Source: Edwardsiella anguillarum ET080813 (GTDB lineage Bacteria > Pseudomonadota > Gammaproteobacteria > Enterobacterales > Enterobacteriaceae). Taken from it: DNA of 64,000 nt. Positions 14,033 through 24,436 of this stretch are shown piece after piece. Where the stretch lies: contig NZ_CP006664.1 of NCBI RefSeq assembly GCF_000264765.2, positions 1,736,001-1,800,000 on the forward strand, given 5' to 3'. Both the position numbers and the translations under genes were made by a program. The notes under the pieces were generated by a model. The model saw nothing but the letters and a program-made list of their open reading frames with translations. It was not told the DNA's origin and did no database searches. Within the stretch, counting starts at the first letter, position 1. The number at the start of each line of letters is the position of its first letter.

Positions 14033-15862
14033 ATGTGTGGAATTGTTGGCGCGGTAGCGCAGCGAGATGTGGCAGAGATCCTGCTGGAAGGGTTACGTCG
14101 TCTGGAATACCGCGGCTATGACTCTGCGGGTCTGGCGGTCGTAGACGCTCAGGGACATATGCAACGTCTGCGTCGTGTAGGCAAGGTCAACGCGTTAAGC
14201 GACGCGGTTGCCCTGTCTCCGATGGTCGGCGGCACCGGTATTGCCCACACCCGCTGGGCAACCCATGGTGAGCCGAACGAGCAGAATGCGCATCCCCATG
14301 TCTCCGGCCATATCAGCGTAGTGCACAACGGCATTATCGAAAACCACGAGACGCTGCGCGCGCAGCTGATCGAGCGTGGTTACCGCTTTACCTCCGAGAC
14401 GGATACGGAGGTGATTGCGCACCTGGTGAACTGGGAACAGCGCCAGGGAGGCTCCCTGCTGGAGGTTGTTAAGCGGGTCATCCCACAGCTGCGCGGTGCG
14501 TATGGCACGGTGGTGATGGACAGTCAGCACCCGGAGGCGCTGGTCTGCGCCCGCTCGGGCAGCCCGCTGGTGATTGGCCGAGGGATGGGGGAAAACTTTC
14601 TGGCCTCCGATCAGCTGGCGCTGCTGCCGGTCACCCGCCGCTTTATATTCCTGGAAGAGGGCGATATTGCCGAGATAACCCGCCACAGCGTGACGATCTT
14701 TGACGCCGACGGTGCACCGGCGGCGCGTGCCGAAGTTGAATCCAACGTGCAGTATGACGCCGGGGATAAGGGGGCCTATCGCCACTACATGCAGAAAGAG
14801 ATTTACGAACAGCCGCAGGCGATCAAAAACACCCTTGAAGGGCGCTTTAGCCACGGTCAAATCGATCTGCAGGAGCTGGGCGAGGCCGGAGAGCGCCTGC
14901 TGTCACAGGTTGAGCATATCCAAATTATCGCCTGCGGAACGTCATACCACTCCGGTATGGTTGCCCGCTATTGGTTTGAGGCGCTGGCCGGCATTCCCTG
15001 CGATGTGGAGATCGCCTCTGAATTCCGCTACCGTAAGTCAGCCGTGCGTAAAAATAGCTTGATAATAACGCTGTCTCAGTCAGGTGAAACGGCCGATACG
15101 CTGGCGGCGCTGCGCCTGTCCAAGGAGATTGGCTACCTGGGTTCGCTGGCGATTTGTAACGTAGCCAGCTCCTCGCTGGTGCGTGAGTCAGACCTGGCAT
15201 TGATGACACGCGCCGGTACCGAGATCGGTGTAGCCTCAACCAAGGCCTTCACTACGCAGCTGACGGTATTGCTGATGCTGGTGGCGCGTATTGGCCGTCT
15301 GCACGGTATGTCTGCGGAGGCGGAGCTGGAGATTGTCCATGCCCTGCAGGCGTTGCCTAATCGCATTGAGCAGATGCTTTCGCTGGATCGCAGCATTGAG
15401 GCGCTGGCCGAAGACTTCCTGGATAAGCACCATGCGCTGTTCTTAGGGCGCGGCGATCAGTATCCGATCGCGATGGAAGGGGCGCTGAAGCTGAAGGAGA
15501 TCTCCTATATCCATGCCGAGGCCTACGCCGCCGGTGAGCTGAAGCATGGTCCACTGGCGCTGATCGACTCCGATATGCCGGTGGTGGTGGTGGCGCCGAA
15601 TAATGAGCTGCTGGAGAAGCTAAAGTCCAATATTGAAGAGGTACGCGCCCGCGGCGGTCTGCTGTACGTTTTCGCCGCCCAGAGCGCCGGGTTTAGCGAA
15701 AGTGAAGGGATGCGTATTATCGCGCTGCCGCACGTAGAAGAGGTGATTGCACCGATTTTCTATACGGTGCCGCTACAGCTGCTCTCCTATCATGTCGCCC
15801 TGATCAAGGGGACCGACGTCGATCAGCCGCGTAACCTGGCTAAGTCGGTTACCGTAGAATAA
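14033..15862 (+). CDS. glmS: Glutamine--fructose-6-phosphate aminotransferase (isomerizing)
   Basis: First step of amino-sugar synthesis: fructose 6-phosphate plus glutamine to glucosamine 6-phosphate. The 609 residues equal E. coli. The nucleophile is Cys2 (MCGIVGAV, the initiator Met being removed). The glutaminase domain covers about 1-240, including [18 protein letters not shown]. Two SIS sugar-binding domains follow, with ACGTSYHSG and [10 protein letters not shown] near 300-350. The C-terminus [13 protein letters not shown] is the conserved active-site tail. The ribosome site is weak (TAGGAATC). Confidence 0.98.
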   Translation: MCGIVGAVAQRDVAEILLEGLRRLEYRGYDSAGLAVVDAQGHMQRLRRVGKVNALSDAVALSPMVGGTGIAHTRWATHGEPNEQNAHPHVSGHISVVHNGIIENHETLRAQLIERGYRFTSETDTEVIAHLVNWEQRQGGSLLEVVKRVIPQLRGAYGTVVMDSQHPEALVCARSGSPLVIGRGMGENFLASDQLALLPVTRRFIFLEEGDIAEITRHSVTIFDADGAPAARAEVESNVQYDAGDKGAYRHYMQKEIYEQPQAIKNTLEGRFSHGQIDLQELGEAGERLLSQVEHIQIIACGTSYHSGMVARYWFEALAGIPCDVEIASEFRYRKSAVRKNSLIITLSQSGETADTLAALRLSKEIGYLGSLAICNVASSSLVRESDLALMTRAGTEIGVASTKAFTTQLTVLLMLVARIGRLHGMSAEAELEIVHALQALPNRIEQMLSLDRSIEALAEDFLDKHHALFLGRGDQYPIAMEGALKLKEISYIHAEAYAAGELKHGPLALIDSDMPVVVVAPNNELLEKLKSNIEEVRARGGLLYVFAAQSAGFSESEGMRIIALPHVEEVIAPIFYTVPLQLLSYHVALIKGTDVDQPRNLAKSVTVE

Positions 15863-15881
15863 AGCGCGATCGTGAGATATC

Positions 15882-15908
15882 AGGGGATGCCTCGGCATCC
15901 CCTTTTTA
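15882..15908 (+). terminator. Terminator after glmS
   Basis: Stem GGGGATGC (15883-15890), loop CTCG, stem GCATCCCC (15895-15902), then TTTTT. It lies 20 bases after the glmS stop and just before the end of the convergent glycosyltransferase gene; the A-rich opposite side is weaker. Confidence 0.9.
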
Positions 15909-15917
15909 TTGAGGGGA

Positions 15918-16754
15918 TTAGCGAGAAAGGGTGGACGATAAATAGCGTAGCCACCATAGCGGCTTCCACCAGCGTTTTTCTGCTGGCAGCGTCGTTGGAA
16001 ATACACTGTGGCGGTAGATAATCTTCCATTCAAAATTAAGGAAAATGCGGCTATGGCCATATTCATCGCCATATGTTTCGCACTCTTTTCGCTTTTGCAA
16101 GTCGACAGGCGTATTGGCTGATAAATCGCGACTCAGGCTATGGTAGCTTTTTTCACGATCGAGCACTCTCTCGTGGCAAATAATTTTCTTTGGCAGATAT
16201 TTTTGTCGAGAACCATGATATTTATGATATTTAACAAAACGGTAATCCTCTGCGCCGTAGTTACCGGCAAACTCTTCGTCATAGCCAAAGTGGCGAAAGA
16301 AACGCGCTCGCGACATAAAAAATAGATTAGAATGGCCTTTGTACCGTCCCTGCTCAGGGCTTGTTCTGTATATCTTATAGAAGTTACGCCCGGGATTTCT
16401 CGCGTTGATCAGGTACTCAAATGTTTCGGCCGGCAGTTCGTGATCCAAATCGGTCAGCAAAATTTTATCAGACTTTGCATAGGTAACCCCCAGGTTGCGT
16501 GCGCCAGCCTGATTCCATTTAATATCCTCGGTTATCTTTAACCAAGTAATATTCAAGTCAAAACTGCCAATATCGTAGGTTATCGGGGAGCCATCATCGA
16601 CAATAATAAACTCCACCGCGCTGCGGATGGATAACGGTAAATTTTCATACTTTCGCAGCAGTGAAAAGACAGATTCAATACTTTTCTGATTGCAGTAAAA
16701 GTGTGTCACATAAGACAGTTTAATATGTTGTTTGTCATTGTCTTGGTGAATCAT
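15918..16754 (-). CDS. Family-2-like (GT-A) glycosyltransferase, accessory
   Basis: Predicted cytoplasmic glycosyltransferase of 278 residues; donor and acceptor are unknown. The nucleotide-sugar binding motif is EFIIVDDGSP (residues 49-57 region). A DxD-type metal site is likely in LLTDLDHELP (99-108), and a second conserved acidic patch is GNYGAEDYRFVKYHK near 165-180. No transmembrane segment is evident. The gene is clearly lower in GC than its neighbours and sits alone, convergent with glmS, between glmS and pstS, which are adjacent in E. coli. These facts suggest an acquired gene acting on a surface polysaccharide. The exact role is not recognisable from sequence. Confidence 0.75.
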   Translation of the reverse strand: MIHQDNDKQHIKLSYVTHFYCNQKSIESVFSLLRKYENLPLSIRSAVEFIIVDDGSPITYDIGSFDLNITWLKITEDIKWNQAGARNLGVTYAKSDKILLTDLDHELPAETFEYLINARNPGRNFYKIYRTSPEQGRYKGHSNLFFMSRARFFRHFGYDEEFAGNYGAEDYRFVKYHKYHGSRQKYLPKKIICHERVLDREKSYHSLSRDLSANTPVDLQKRKECETYGDEYGHSRIFLNFEWKIIYRHSVFPTTLPAEKRWWKPLWWLRYLSSTLSR

Positions 16755-16885
16755 TTAGCGGTTATCCTGTGAGCATAGCCATGAGGTGAGCGATTTTGCC
16801 CATTATCACACGGATAGTGGTTAATATCACCAACGATAGTAATATGTATTTGTTGTAGCTCGCAATTTTTAATATATCGTCATAC

Positions 16886-17002
16886 GCGATTTATCTGAGG
16901 GCGCTGCGTTTTCTGCTGGCCGTCGCGCAGATGACCGCCGCGCTGACGACGGAACCCGCGGCCTATCGTGCGGCGTACGCCCTGGCCACTGAGTTGTCAT
17001 AA
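16886..17002 (+). pseudogene. Possible 3' remnant of a lost gene
   Basis: An open stretch of 38 codons without a plausible start, ending in TAA at 17000-17002. It reads AIYLRALRFLLAVAQMTAAL then TTEPAAYRAAYALATELS. Its codons (CTG, GCG, GCC at almost every Leu and Ala) look like those of neighbouring core genes, while the DNA on its left is AT-rich. I do not recognise the protein. It may be the tail of a gene truncated when the region was rearranged, or chance. The stop overlaps the first Pho box. Confidence 0.3.
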
Positions 17003-17044
17003 AACTGTCATAATCCATACATTTTACTGTCATCAAACTGCCTT
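16994..17044 (+). promoter_or_regulatory. Two Pho boxes (PhoB sites) upstream of pstS
   Basis: Two 18-base matches to the PhoB repeat lie at 16994-17011 (TTGTCATAAAACTGTCAT) and 17027-17044 (CTGTCATCAAACTGCCTT). Their starts are 33 bases apart, three helical turns, so both face the same side. The first differs from the textbook E. coli box at one or two bases. They imply induction of the pst operon by PhoB at low phosphate. Confidence 0.92.
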
Positions 17045-17115
17045 ATTTTGCTACCTGCACCATACTTGATCCGATCGTTCATACGTTAGATGAATAACAC
17101 TTCCCTGGAGGGAAT

Positions 17116-18156
17116 ATGAAACTGATGCGTACCGCTGTCGCCGGGATTGTCGCGGCGACCGTCTCCCTGAGCGCCATGCCTGCCTTTGCGGCGGAGAGCT
17201 TGACCGGTGCCGGTGCCACCTTCCCTGCGCCGGTTTACGCCAAGTGGGCTGACTCCTATCAGAAAGAGACCGGTAATAAAGTAAACTATCAAGGCATTGG
17301 CTCCTCTGGCGGCGTGAAGCAGATCATTGCCAACACCGTTGACTTCGGTGCCTCCGATGCGCCCCTGAGCGAAGAAAAGCTGGCGGCAGACGGCCTATTT
17401 CAGTTTCCGACGGTTATCGGCGGCGTGGTGATGGCCGTTAACCTGCCGGGCATTAAGTCCGGCGAGCTGACGCTGGACGGTGAAACGCTGGGCGATATCT
17501 ACCTGGGTAAAATTAAAAAGTGGAACGACGCGGCGATTGCCAAGCTGAACCCGGGCGTTAAGCTGCCGGATCAGGCGATTGCCGTGGTGCGTCGCGCCGA
17601 TGGCTCGGGCACCTCGTTTGTCTTTACCAGCTACCTGAACAAAGTCAACGCACAGTGGAAGAGTGACGTCGGCGCCGGATCTACCGTTAACTGGCCGACG
17701 GGGCTGGGTGGAAAAGGTAACGATGGTGTTGCCGCCTTTGTACAGCGCTTGCCTGGCGCCATCGGCTACGTCGAGTATGCCTATGCCAAGCAGAATAAGC
17801 TGGCCTACACCAAGCTGATCTCCTCCGAAGGGCAGGCGGTCAGCCCGACGGAGGTCAGCTTCAGCAATGCGGCGAAAGGCGCTGACTGGAGTGCGTCTTT
17901 CGCCCAGGATCTAACGAATCAGCCCGGCGATAACGTATGGCCGATCACCTCGACCACCTTCATTCTGGTTCACAAGGAATCCAGCAAGCCCAAGCAAACG
18001 GTGGAAGTGCTGAAGTTCTTCGATTGGGCCTACAGTAAAGGCGCCAAGCAGGCCAACGATCTGGACTATGCGACCCTGCCGGCGTCGGTGGTGGAGCACA
18101 TTCGTACCGCCTGGAAAAGCAGCGTTAAGGACAGCGGCGGCAACGCGCTGTACTGA
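17116..18156 (+). CDS. pstS: Phosphate ABC transporter periplasmic binding protein PstS
   Basis: High-affinity periplasmic phosphate receptor of the Pst transporter. The 346 residues match E. coli. A Sec signal peptide covers residues 1-25 (ends AMPAFA) and mature [19 protein letters not shown] begins the phosphate-binding fold. Other ligand-loop sequences are [19 protein letters not shown] and [12 protein letters not shown]. The ATG has GGAGGGAAT as ribosome site. A perfect 24-base palindrome follows the stop, before pstC. Expression is expected to be PhoB-dependent. Confidence 0.98.
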   Translation: MKLMRTAVAGIVAATVSLSAMPAFAAESLTGAGATFPAPVYAKWADSYQKETGNKVNYQGIGSSGGVKQIIANTVDFGASDAPLSEEKLAADGLFQFPTVIGGVVMAVNLPGIKSGELTLDGETLGDIYLGKIKKWNDAAIAKLNPGVKLPDQAIAVVRRADGSGTSFVFTSYLNKVNAQWKSDVGAGSTVNWPTGLGGKGNDGVAAFVQRLPGAIGYVEYAYAKQNKLAYTKLISSEGQAVSPTEVSFSNAAKGADWSASFAQDLTNQPGDNVWPITSTTFILVHKESSKPKQTVEVLKFFDWAYSKGAKQANDLDYATLPASVVEHIRTAWKSSVKDSGGNALY

Positions 18157-18165
18157 TCGCTTTTT

Positions 18166-18189
18166 GGCACGCACCGTACGGTGCGTGCC
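18166..18189. repeat. Perfect 24-base palindrome between pstS and pstC
   Basis: GGCACGCACCGT (18166-18177) is followed at once by its exact reverse complement (18178-18189), right after TTTTT and 9 bases after the pstS stop. In RNA it would form a hairpin at the 3' end of pstS. In other bacteria such structures keep the binding-protein message more abundant than the distal genes; that role is inferred here. Confidence 0.85.
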
Positions 18190-18218
18190 GTACCGTGACC
18201 GTTGAAGAAGAGATACGC

Positions 18219-19190
18219 ATGGCTGATTCGCCTTTGTCTAATAAACAGCCGATGATAAAAGCGCCGAGTAAGCTTGGTGACGTCATTTTTGGGGCGCTGG
18301 TCAAACTGGCGGCCCTGATTACGCTATTGCTGCTGGGGGGGATCATCGTTTCGCTGATCGTCGCCGCGCTGCCCAGCATGGAGAAGTTTGGCTTTGCGTT
18401 CCTGTGGAGCAAAGAGTGGGATGCGCCCGCGGAGCAGTTTGGCGCGCTGGTGCCTATCTACGGCACGCTGGTTACTTCCCTTATCGCGCTGATCATCGCC
18501 GTTCCGGTCAGCTTCGGTATTGCCCTATTTTTGACGGAGCTGGCGCCGGGATGGCTACGTCGTCCGCTAGGGGTGGCGATTGAGCTACTGGCGGCGATCC
18601 CCAGCATCGTTTACGGCATGTGGGGGCTATTTATCTTTGCCCCGCTGTTTGCCGAGTATTTTCAGATCCCGGTGGGCAACGTGCTTTCCGGTATTCCCAT
18701 CGTCGGTACCCTGTTTTCCGGTCCGGCGTTCGGTATCGGCATCTTGGCGGCGGGGGTGATCCTGGCGATCATGATCATCCCCTATATTGCGGCGGTGATG
18801 CGCGATGTGTTTGAGCAGACGCCGGTCATGATGAAAGAGTCCGCCTACGGCATTGGCTGTACCACCTGGGAGGTGATCTGGCGTATCGTCCTGCCGTTCA
18901 CTAAAAATGGGGTGATCGGGGGCGTTATGCTGGGGCTGGGGCGCGCGCTGGGGGAGACCATGGCGGTTACCTTTGTCATCGGCAATACCTACCAGCTCGA
19001 CAGCTTTTCACTGTATATGCCGGGCAACAGTATTACCTCGGCGCTGGCCAATGAGTTTGCTGAGGCGGAGTCCGGGCTGCATACCGCGGCGCTGATGGAG
19101 CTTGGGCTGATTCTATTTGTGATCACCTTCATCGTGCTGGCGTTGTCCAAGCTGATGATTCTGCGTCTGGCGAAGAACGAGGGGCGTTAA
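18219..19190 (+). CDS. pstC: Phosphate ABC transporter permease PstC
   Basis: Inner-membrane permease that pairs with PstA. From the ATG at 18219 (GAAGAGA ribosome site) it has 323 residues (E. coli 319). The frame reaches a GTG at 18195, but that extension lies next to the palindrome and is not conserved. Six hydrophobic segments are visible. The ABC permease EAA loop appears as [20 protein letters not shown]. Conserved [17 protein letters not shown] is near residue 250. The stop is one base before pstA. Confidence 0.96.
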   Translation: MADSPLSNKQPMIKAPSKLGDVIFGALVKLAALITLLLLGGIIVSLIVAALPSMEKFGFAFLWSKEWDAPAEQFGALVPIYGTLVTSLIALIIAVPVSFGIALFLTELAPGWLRRPLGVAIELLAAIPSIVYGMWGLFIFAPLFAEYFQIPVGNVLSGIPIVGTLFSGPAFGIGILAAGVILAIMIIPYIAAVMRDVFEQTPVMMKESAYGIGCTTWEVIWRIVLPFTKNGVIGGVMLGLGRALGETMAVTFVIGNTYQLDSFSLYMPGNSITSALANEFAEAESGLHTAALMELGLILFVITFIVLALSKLMILRLAKNEGR

Positions 19191-19191
19191 T

Positions 19192-20079
19192 ATGGCAATG
19201 ATGGACGTACAAAATCCGCAGAAGCTGGCGGAATCCCGTCGCCGCATGCAGGCCTGGCGCCGCCAGAAAAACCGTATTGCGCTGTGCCTGTCGATGGGCA
19301 CGATGGCCTTTGGCCTGTTTTGGCTGGTGTGGATCCTGCTATCCACCTTTACCCGTGGCCTGGACGGCATGTCGCTGGCGCTGTTTACCGAAATGACGCC
19401 GCCGCCGAATACCGAAGGCGGCGGTTTAGCGAACGCCATCGTTGGCTCCGGGCTGCTGATCCTGTGGGCGACGGTGATCGGTACGCCGCTGGGGATAATG
19501 GCGGGCATTTATCTGGCGGAATACGGCCGCAACGGCTGGTTTGCTAACGTGACCCGTTTTATTAACGATATCCTGTTATCTGCGCCCTCTATCGTGGTCG
19601 GGCTGTTCGTCTACACCATTGTGGTGACTAAGATGCAGCACTTTTCCGGCTGGGCCGGGGTGATCGCGCTGGCACTGCTGCAGGTGCCGATCGTTATCCG
19701 TACCACGGAGAATATGCTAAAGCTGGTGCCGGATAGCCTGCGCGAGGCGGCCTATGCGCTGGGTACACCCAAGTGGAAGATGATTTCAGCGATTACCCTG
19801 AAGGCGTCCGTGTCGGGGATTATTACCGGGGTACTGCTGGCCATCGCCCGTATCGCCGGTGAGACGGCCCCCCTGCTGTTTACGTCGCTCTCCAACCAGT
19901 TTTGGAGCACCGACATGATGCAGCCGCTGGCTAACCTGCCAGTCACTATCTTCAAGTTTGCTATGAGTCCGTTTGCGGAGTGGCAACAGCTGGCCTGGGC
20001 CGGAGTACTACTGATCACGCTGTGCGTTCTGCTGCTGAATATCGTGGCCCGCGTGATTTTTGCCAAGAAAAAACACTAA
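19192..20079 (+). CDS. pstA: Phosphate ABC transporter permease PstA
   Basis: Second membrane half of the phosphate transporter. The 295 residues match E. coli (296). It starts one base after the pstC stop, indicating translational coupling. The EAA loop is [20 protein letters not shown] near residues 184-204, followed by [16 protein letters not shown]. Six hydrophobic segments are visible. The N-terminal basic stretch [13 protein letters not shown] is cytoplasmic. Confidence 0.97.
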   Translation: MAMMDVQNPQKLAESRRRMQAWRRQKNRIALCLSMGTMAFGLFWLVWILLSTFTRGLDGMSLALFTEMTPPPNTEGGGLANAIVGSGLLILWATVIGTPLGIMAGIYLAEYGRNGWFANVTRFINDILLSAPSIVVGLFVYTIVVTKMQHFSGWAGVIALALLQVPIVIRTTENMLKLVPDSLREAAYALGTPKWKMISAITLKASVSGIITGVLLAIARIAGETAPLLFTSLSNQFWSTDMMQPLANLPVTIFKFAMSPFAEWQQLAWAGVLLITLCVLLLNIVARVIFAKKKH

Positions 20080-20904
<825 letters not shown>

Positions 20905-20923
20905 TGGTTTTTAGGAAGGGAAC

Positions 20924-21655
20924 ATGGATAATCTGAATTTAAACAAGCACACCTCCGGTCAGTTTAATGCCGAGCTTGAATATATCCGCACCCAGGTAAT
21001 GAGCATGGGTGGGCTGGTGGAGCAGCAGCTGACGGATGCGATCACTGCCATGCATAACCAGGATGCCGATCTGGCGCGCCGGGTGGTGGAAGGGGATGCC
21101 AAGGTCAACATGATGGAGATCGCCATCGATGAGGCCTGCGTTAAAATTATTGCCAAGCGTCAGCCGACTGCCAGCGATCTACGCCTGGTGATGGCGATTA
21201 TTAAAACGATCTCCGAGCTGGAGCGCATTGGCGACGTCGCGGATAAAATCTGCCGCACCGCGCTGGAGAAGTTTTCCCAGCAGCATCAGCCGCTGTTGGT
21301 TAGCCTGGAGTCCCTGGGACAACATACCGTACAGATGCTGCACGATGTGCTGGATGCCTTTGCGCGCATGGATCTGAATGAGGCCATTCGGATTTATCGG
21401 GAAGATAAGAAGGTCGATCAGGAGTATGAAGGCATTGTGCGCCAGCTGATGACCTACATGATGGAGGACTCGCGCACCATTCCCAGCGTATTGACGGCGC
21501 TGTTCTGCGCCCGCTCTATCGAGCGTATCGGCGATCGCTGCCAGAATATCTGTGAGTTTATTTTCTACTACGTCAAAGGGCAGGATTTCCGCCATATCGG
21601 CGGGGACGATCTGGAGCAGCTGCTGACGGATCATCGCCGGACGGACGAGGCATAG
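20924..21655 (+). CDS. phoU: Phosphate signalling protein PhoU
   Basis: Cytoplasmic helical-bundle protein that couples Pst activity to PhoR and so keeps the Pho regulon off at high phosphate. The 243 residues match E. coli (241). Two homologous three-helix repeats are visible. The conserved metal-binding stretches are [12 protein letters not shown] (near 93) and [23 protein letters not shown] (near 196). AGGAAGGG is the ribosome site. Last gene of the operon, followed by a terminator. Confidence 0.97.
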   Translation: MDNLNLNKHTSGQFNAELEYIRTQVMSMGGLVEQQLTDAITAMHNQDADLARRVVEGDAKVNMMEIAIDEACVKIIAKRQPTASDLRLVMAIIKTISELERIGDVADKICRTALEKFSQQHQPLLVSLESLGQHTVQMLHDVLDAFARMDLNEAIRIYREDKKVDQEYEGIVRQLMTYMMEDSRTIPSVLTALFCARSIERIGDRCQNICEFIFYYVKGQDFRHIGGDDLEQLLTDHRRTDEA

Positions 21656-21688
21656 CCTCTCACGCCGCCTCACGCTAAACCGTATCGG

Positions 21689-21714
21689 GCCGCCCATAAG
21701 GGCGGCTTTCTTTT
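21689..21714 (+). terminator. Terminator of pstSCAB-phoU
   Basis: Stem GCCGCCC (21689-21695), loop ATAA, stem GGGCGGC (21700-21706), then TTTCTTTT. The convergent yieH ends at 21713. Confidence 0.9.
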
Positions 21715-22384
21715 ATGCGTCGCGGGTCAGCTGCCAGCCGCGCTGGCGCCACAGCTGCGGGAGCTGGCGCAGATCGTCGAAGGCGGTGACCAGCGGATGG
21801 TCGATCGTCGGGTTGTGGGGATCGGCGCAAAAGTAAAATACCGGGATGCCGGCTGCAATGCCGGACTGTGCCCCGGCCGGCGAGTCGTCCACGAGGATGC
21901 ACTCACCGATATCGACCCCCATGTTCCGGGCCGCGTGGAACAATAAATCCGGCTGGGGTTTCCAGCGCTGGATATCGTAGCCGCTGTACAGGCGATCGCC
22001 GAAGAAGGGCAGCATTCCGGTGGCGCCAAGGGAGCTCTGCATTTTGCTGACCGGCCCATTGGAGGCGGTGCACATGGGGACGCAGACTTGGCTTAGCAGC
22101 TCGTGGGCGTGGGGGATTGGCTGGAGCTCGCTGTCGAACAGGCGTGCCACCTCGGCGCGGTAGTGGGACTCCATCTCGGCGCGATCGGCCGTAAATGGAT
22201 GACGCTGCTGTATCACGTCGATAATTTCATACAGCCGCACCCCTTTGAATTCACGATAGATATCTTCCAGCGATAGCGTGATCCCATAGCGGGAGAACAT
22301 ACTGACATAGGCTTTACTGCAGATAATTTCGCTGTCTACCAGCGTTCCATCACAGTCGAAGAGAATACAGCGGATACTGCTCAT
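21713..22384 (-). CDS. yieH: HAD-family sugar/phosphoenol phosphatase YieH
   Basis: Cytoplasmic phosphatase of the beta-phosphoglucomutase-like HAD group; E. coli YieH hydrolyses 6-phosphogluconate and phosphoenolpyruvate in vitro. From the ATG at 22382-22384 it has 223 residues (E. coli 221). The catalytic DxD is residues 10-12 in FDCDGTLVDSE. Later motifs are SNGPVSKMQ (motif II), RWKPQPD (motif III) and ILVDDSPAG (motif IV). The open frame extends 16 codons upstream without similarity. It is convergent with phoU and next to the purine genes, as yieH is next to adeP in E. coli. Confidence 0.93.
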   Translation of the reverse strand: MSSIRCILFDCDGTLVDSEIICSKAYVSMFSRYGITLSLEDIYREFKGVRLYEIIDVIQQRHPFTADRAEMESHYRAEVARLFDSELQPIPHAHELLSQVCVPMCTASNGPVSKMQSSLGATGMLPFFGDRLYSGYDIQRWKPQPDLLFHAARNMGVDIGECILVDDSPAGAQSGIAAGIPVFYFCADPHNPTIDHPLVTAFDDLRQLPQLWRQRGWQLTRDA

Positions 22385-22450
22385 GGGCGTCCTTTTTGGC
22401 CGGTCGGCGCGGAGAGGCCCGCGCCGTATCAACGTTATTTTCGTCCTAGT

Positions 22451-24226
22451 TTAAACGCTCTCTTCCTGTATGCGAACCTCGGTAAAGCGGAAGTGGTCTA
22501 CATCATACAGCCCAAGACTGGTCAGCTTGAGCGACGGAATCACCGGCAGCGAGAGAAACGCCATCTGAATAAACGGTTCATTCAGGGTCATACCGCAGTC
22601 GCGGCAGGCCTGTTTCAGCGCATCGATGACATCGGCAATCTCCGCTGCCGATCGTGAGCTCATCAGGCCGGCGATGGGCAGCGGCAGATGGGCTACGACC
22701 TGTCCGTCGGCAACGACACACAGCCCACCGCCGTCGTCAATCAGCTGATTGACCGCCAGCGCCATCTCTTCTGGACAGTGGCCGATGGTCACAATATTGT
22801 GGCTGTCGTGGCTGACGGTCGCCGCCAGCGCCCCTTTGCTCAGGCCGCTGTTGTGCAGAAGGCCTAGCGCCGGCGCCCTTTGCTGACCATAGCGCTCCAT
22901 CACCGCAATGCGGCATACGTCTGGCGTATCGAAGCGATCGCCCAGCCAGCGTACCGTTCTGGCCGGGGTGATGAGCTCGTTGGGGATCAGCTGAATGGCG
23001 CGATAGTCGGCGCCCTGCGCCAGCGGCAGCGTCAGATCTTTGGCGCGGAGCGGGGCTCGCCGTAGGGTATTGTGCTGCGGTGGAGAGCTGGCCAGCTGGC
23101 GTGTCGCTGCGCTGCGCAGCAGCAGCTGTGCATCGATGGCCTTACCGCCGGCAAATACCTGGCGAATGGCCACCTGCTCAACGTCATCCAGCAGAACGAT
23201 ATCCGCCTTTTTCCCCGGCGCGATCAGCCCCAGGCGCTTGAGGCCAAAGTGGCGCGCCGCTGACCAGCTGGCGACGCGGTATGCTACGTGTGGCGCGATG
23301 TGATGCCGTTGGATCAGGCGCCGGATCAGCGCATCGATGTGCCCTTCGTGCGCGATCTCCCATGGATTACGGTCATCGGTGCACAGCATGCACTGCGGGC
23401 TGTTGAACTCGCTGATCAGGGGCGCCAGCGTATCCAGGTTGCGCGCCGCGGAGCCTTCGCGGATCATCAGCGCCATGCCCAGCGCCAGCTTTTCCCGTCC
23501 CTCTTCCAGCGCCAGCGTTTCATGGCAGTTTTCCACTCCGGCGGCCAGATAGGCATTCAGCGCTTTGCCGCTCAGCATGGGGCTATGGCCGTCCAGCGTC
23601 AGGTGGCGGAACGCATCCAGCTTATCGAGAATCTGCTCATCGCCGGCAATGACGCCGGGAAAGTTCATCATCTCTGCCAGCCCCAGCACGTGGGGATGCT
23701 CGCGGTAGGGCAGCATCGCTGTCAGGGGAAACTCTGCGCCGTTGATATCGGTTCCGGCCAGCGCCGGCACACAGGAGCTGATCTGTATGAACTGGTTTTG
23801 CTGCGCGCCCTCGGCGCAGCGCAGGAACCATGCCAGCCCCTCCTCTCCCATAACGTTCACGATCTCATGAGGGTCACACACAATGGTGGTGACGCCGAGA
23901 GGTAACGTGACGCTTTCGAAGGTGATGGGGGTCATCATGCTGGATTCGATGTGCAGATGGGCGTCGATAAAGCCGGGAACGGCTACGGCACCGCCGGCGT
24001 CAATGCGCTCCAGGGCTGCGGCACCGGCGTAGGCCGGCCCGACGCCGGCAATGCTGTCACCGCTGATGAGGATGGGGCCCGGCAGGGTTCCGCCGTTGAT
24101 GAGATCCAGCAGGAAAACATTGTCGATGATGAGATCGGCAGGCTGATCGCCGCGTGAAACGGCCAGAAGACGCAGCATCGCAGCGCGGGAAAGCGATTGC
24201 GTATGTTTGTGATGACTATTTTCCAT
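22451..24226 (-). CDS. ade: Adenine deaminase
   Basis: Converts adenine to hypoxanthine and ammonia for purine salvage. From the ATG at 24224-24226 it has 591 residues (E. coli 588). An in-frame GTG three codons upstream is less likely, because the AAGG ribosome site would fall inside it. Amidohydrolase metal ligands are seen in [14 protein letters not shown] (near residue 90). Further motifs are [10 protein letters not shown] and [17 protein letters not shown]. The final third carries [13 protein letters not shown] and GGGLCVV. It is divergent from the adenine permease gene adeP, a functional pairing. Confidence 0.95.
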   Translation of the reverse strand: MENSHHKHTQSLSRAAMLRLLAVSRGDQPADLIIDNVFLLDLINGGTLPGPILISGDSIAGVGPAYAGAAALERIDAGGAVAVPGFIDAHLHIESSMMTPITFESVTLPLGVTTIVCDPHEIVNVMGEEGLAWFLRCAEGAQQNQFIQISSCVPALAGTDINGAEFPLTAMLPYREHPHVLGLAEMMNFPGVIAGDEQILDKLDAFRHLTLDGHSPMLSGKALNAYLAAGVENCHETLALEEGREKLALGMALMIREGSAARNLDTLAPLISEFNSPQCMLCTDDRNPWEIAHEGHIDALIRRLIQRHHIAPHVAYRVASWSAARHFGLKRLGLIAPGKKADIVLLDDVEQVAIRQVFAGGKAIDAQLLLRSAATRQLASSPPQHNTLRRAPLRAKDLTLPLAQGADYRAIQLIPNELITPARTVRWLGDRFDTPDVCRIAVMERYGQQRAPALGLLHNSGLSKGALAATVSHDSHNIVTIGHCPEEMALAVNQLIDDGGGLCVVADGQVVAHLPLPIAGLMSSRSAAEIADVIDALKQACRDCGMTLNEPFIQMAFLSLPVIPSLKLTSLGLYDVDHFRFTEVRIQEESV

Positions 24227-24304
24227 GTGGGTCACCTTACGGCTATTGGATTTATCATTTTGATATTAAAGCGATTTTATCTGTCTATTGTAGCGATTTT
24301 ATGT

Positions 24305-24320
24305 ATATAAGCGTTTGCGT
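24305..24320 (+). promoter_or_regulatory. Candidate PurR operator in the ade-adeP gap
   Basis: The 16 bases ATATAAGCGTTTGCGT match the PurR palindrome ACGCAAACGTTTGCGT at 12 positions; the right half is perfect and the left half degenerate. In E. coli adeP belongs to the PurR regulon, so the position fits. Inferred from sequence only. Confidence 0.45.
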
Positions 24321-24436
24321 TACATCACATTGGCTGATCGGTGGCAAAAAAACAGCAAAAAAAGGATGTGACAGACATCAACATTTGGCATTTTTAGTAT
24401 AGGATAGCCATCCAAGACACTATACGGATTTCATGT

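Larger units (their letters stand above)
16755..17115. other. Gap between the glycosyltransferase gene and pstS
   Basis: About 360 bases. The first 110 are AT-rich and probably hold the glycosyltransferase promoter (minus strand). From about 16880 to 17000 the DNA turns abruptly GC-rich with coding-like codon use but no start codon (see separate entry). The last 115 hold the two Pho boxes and the pstS leader. Confidence 0.7.
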
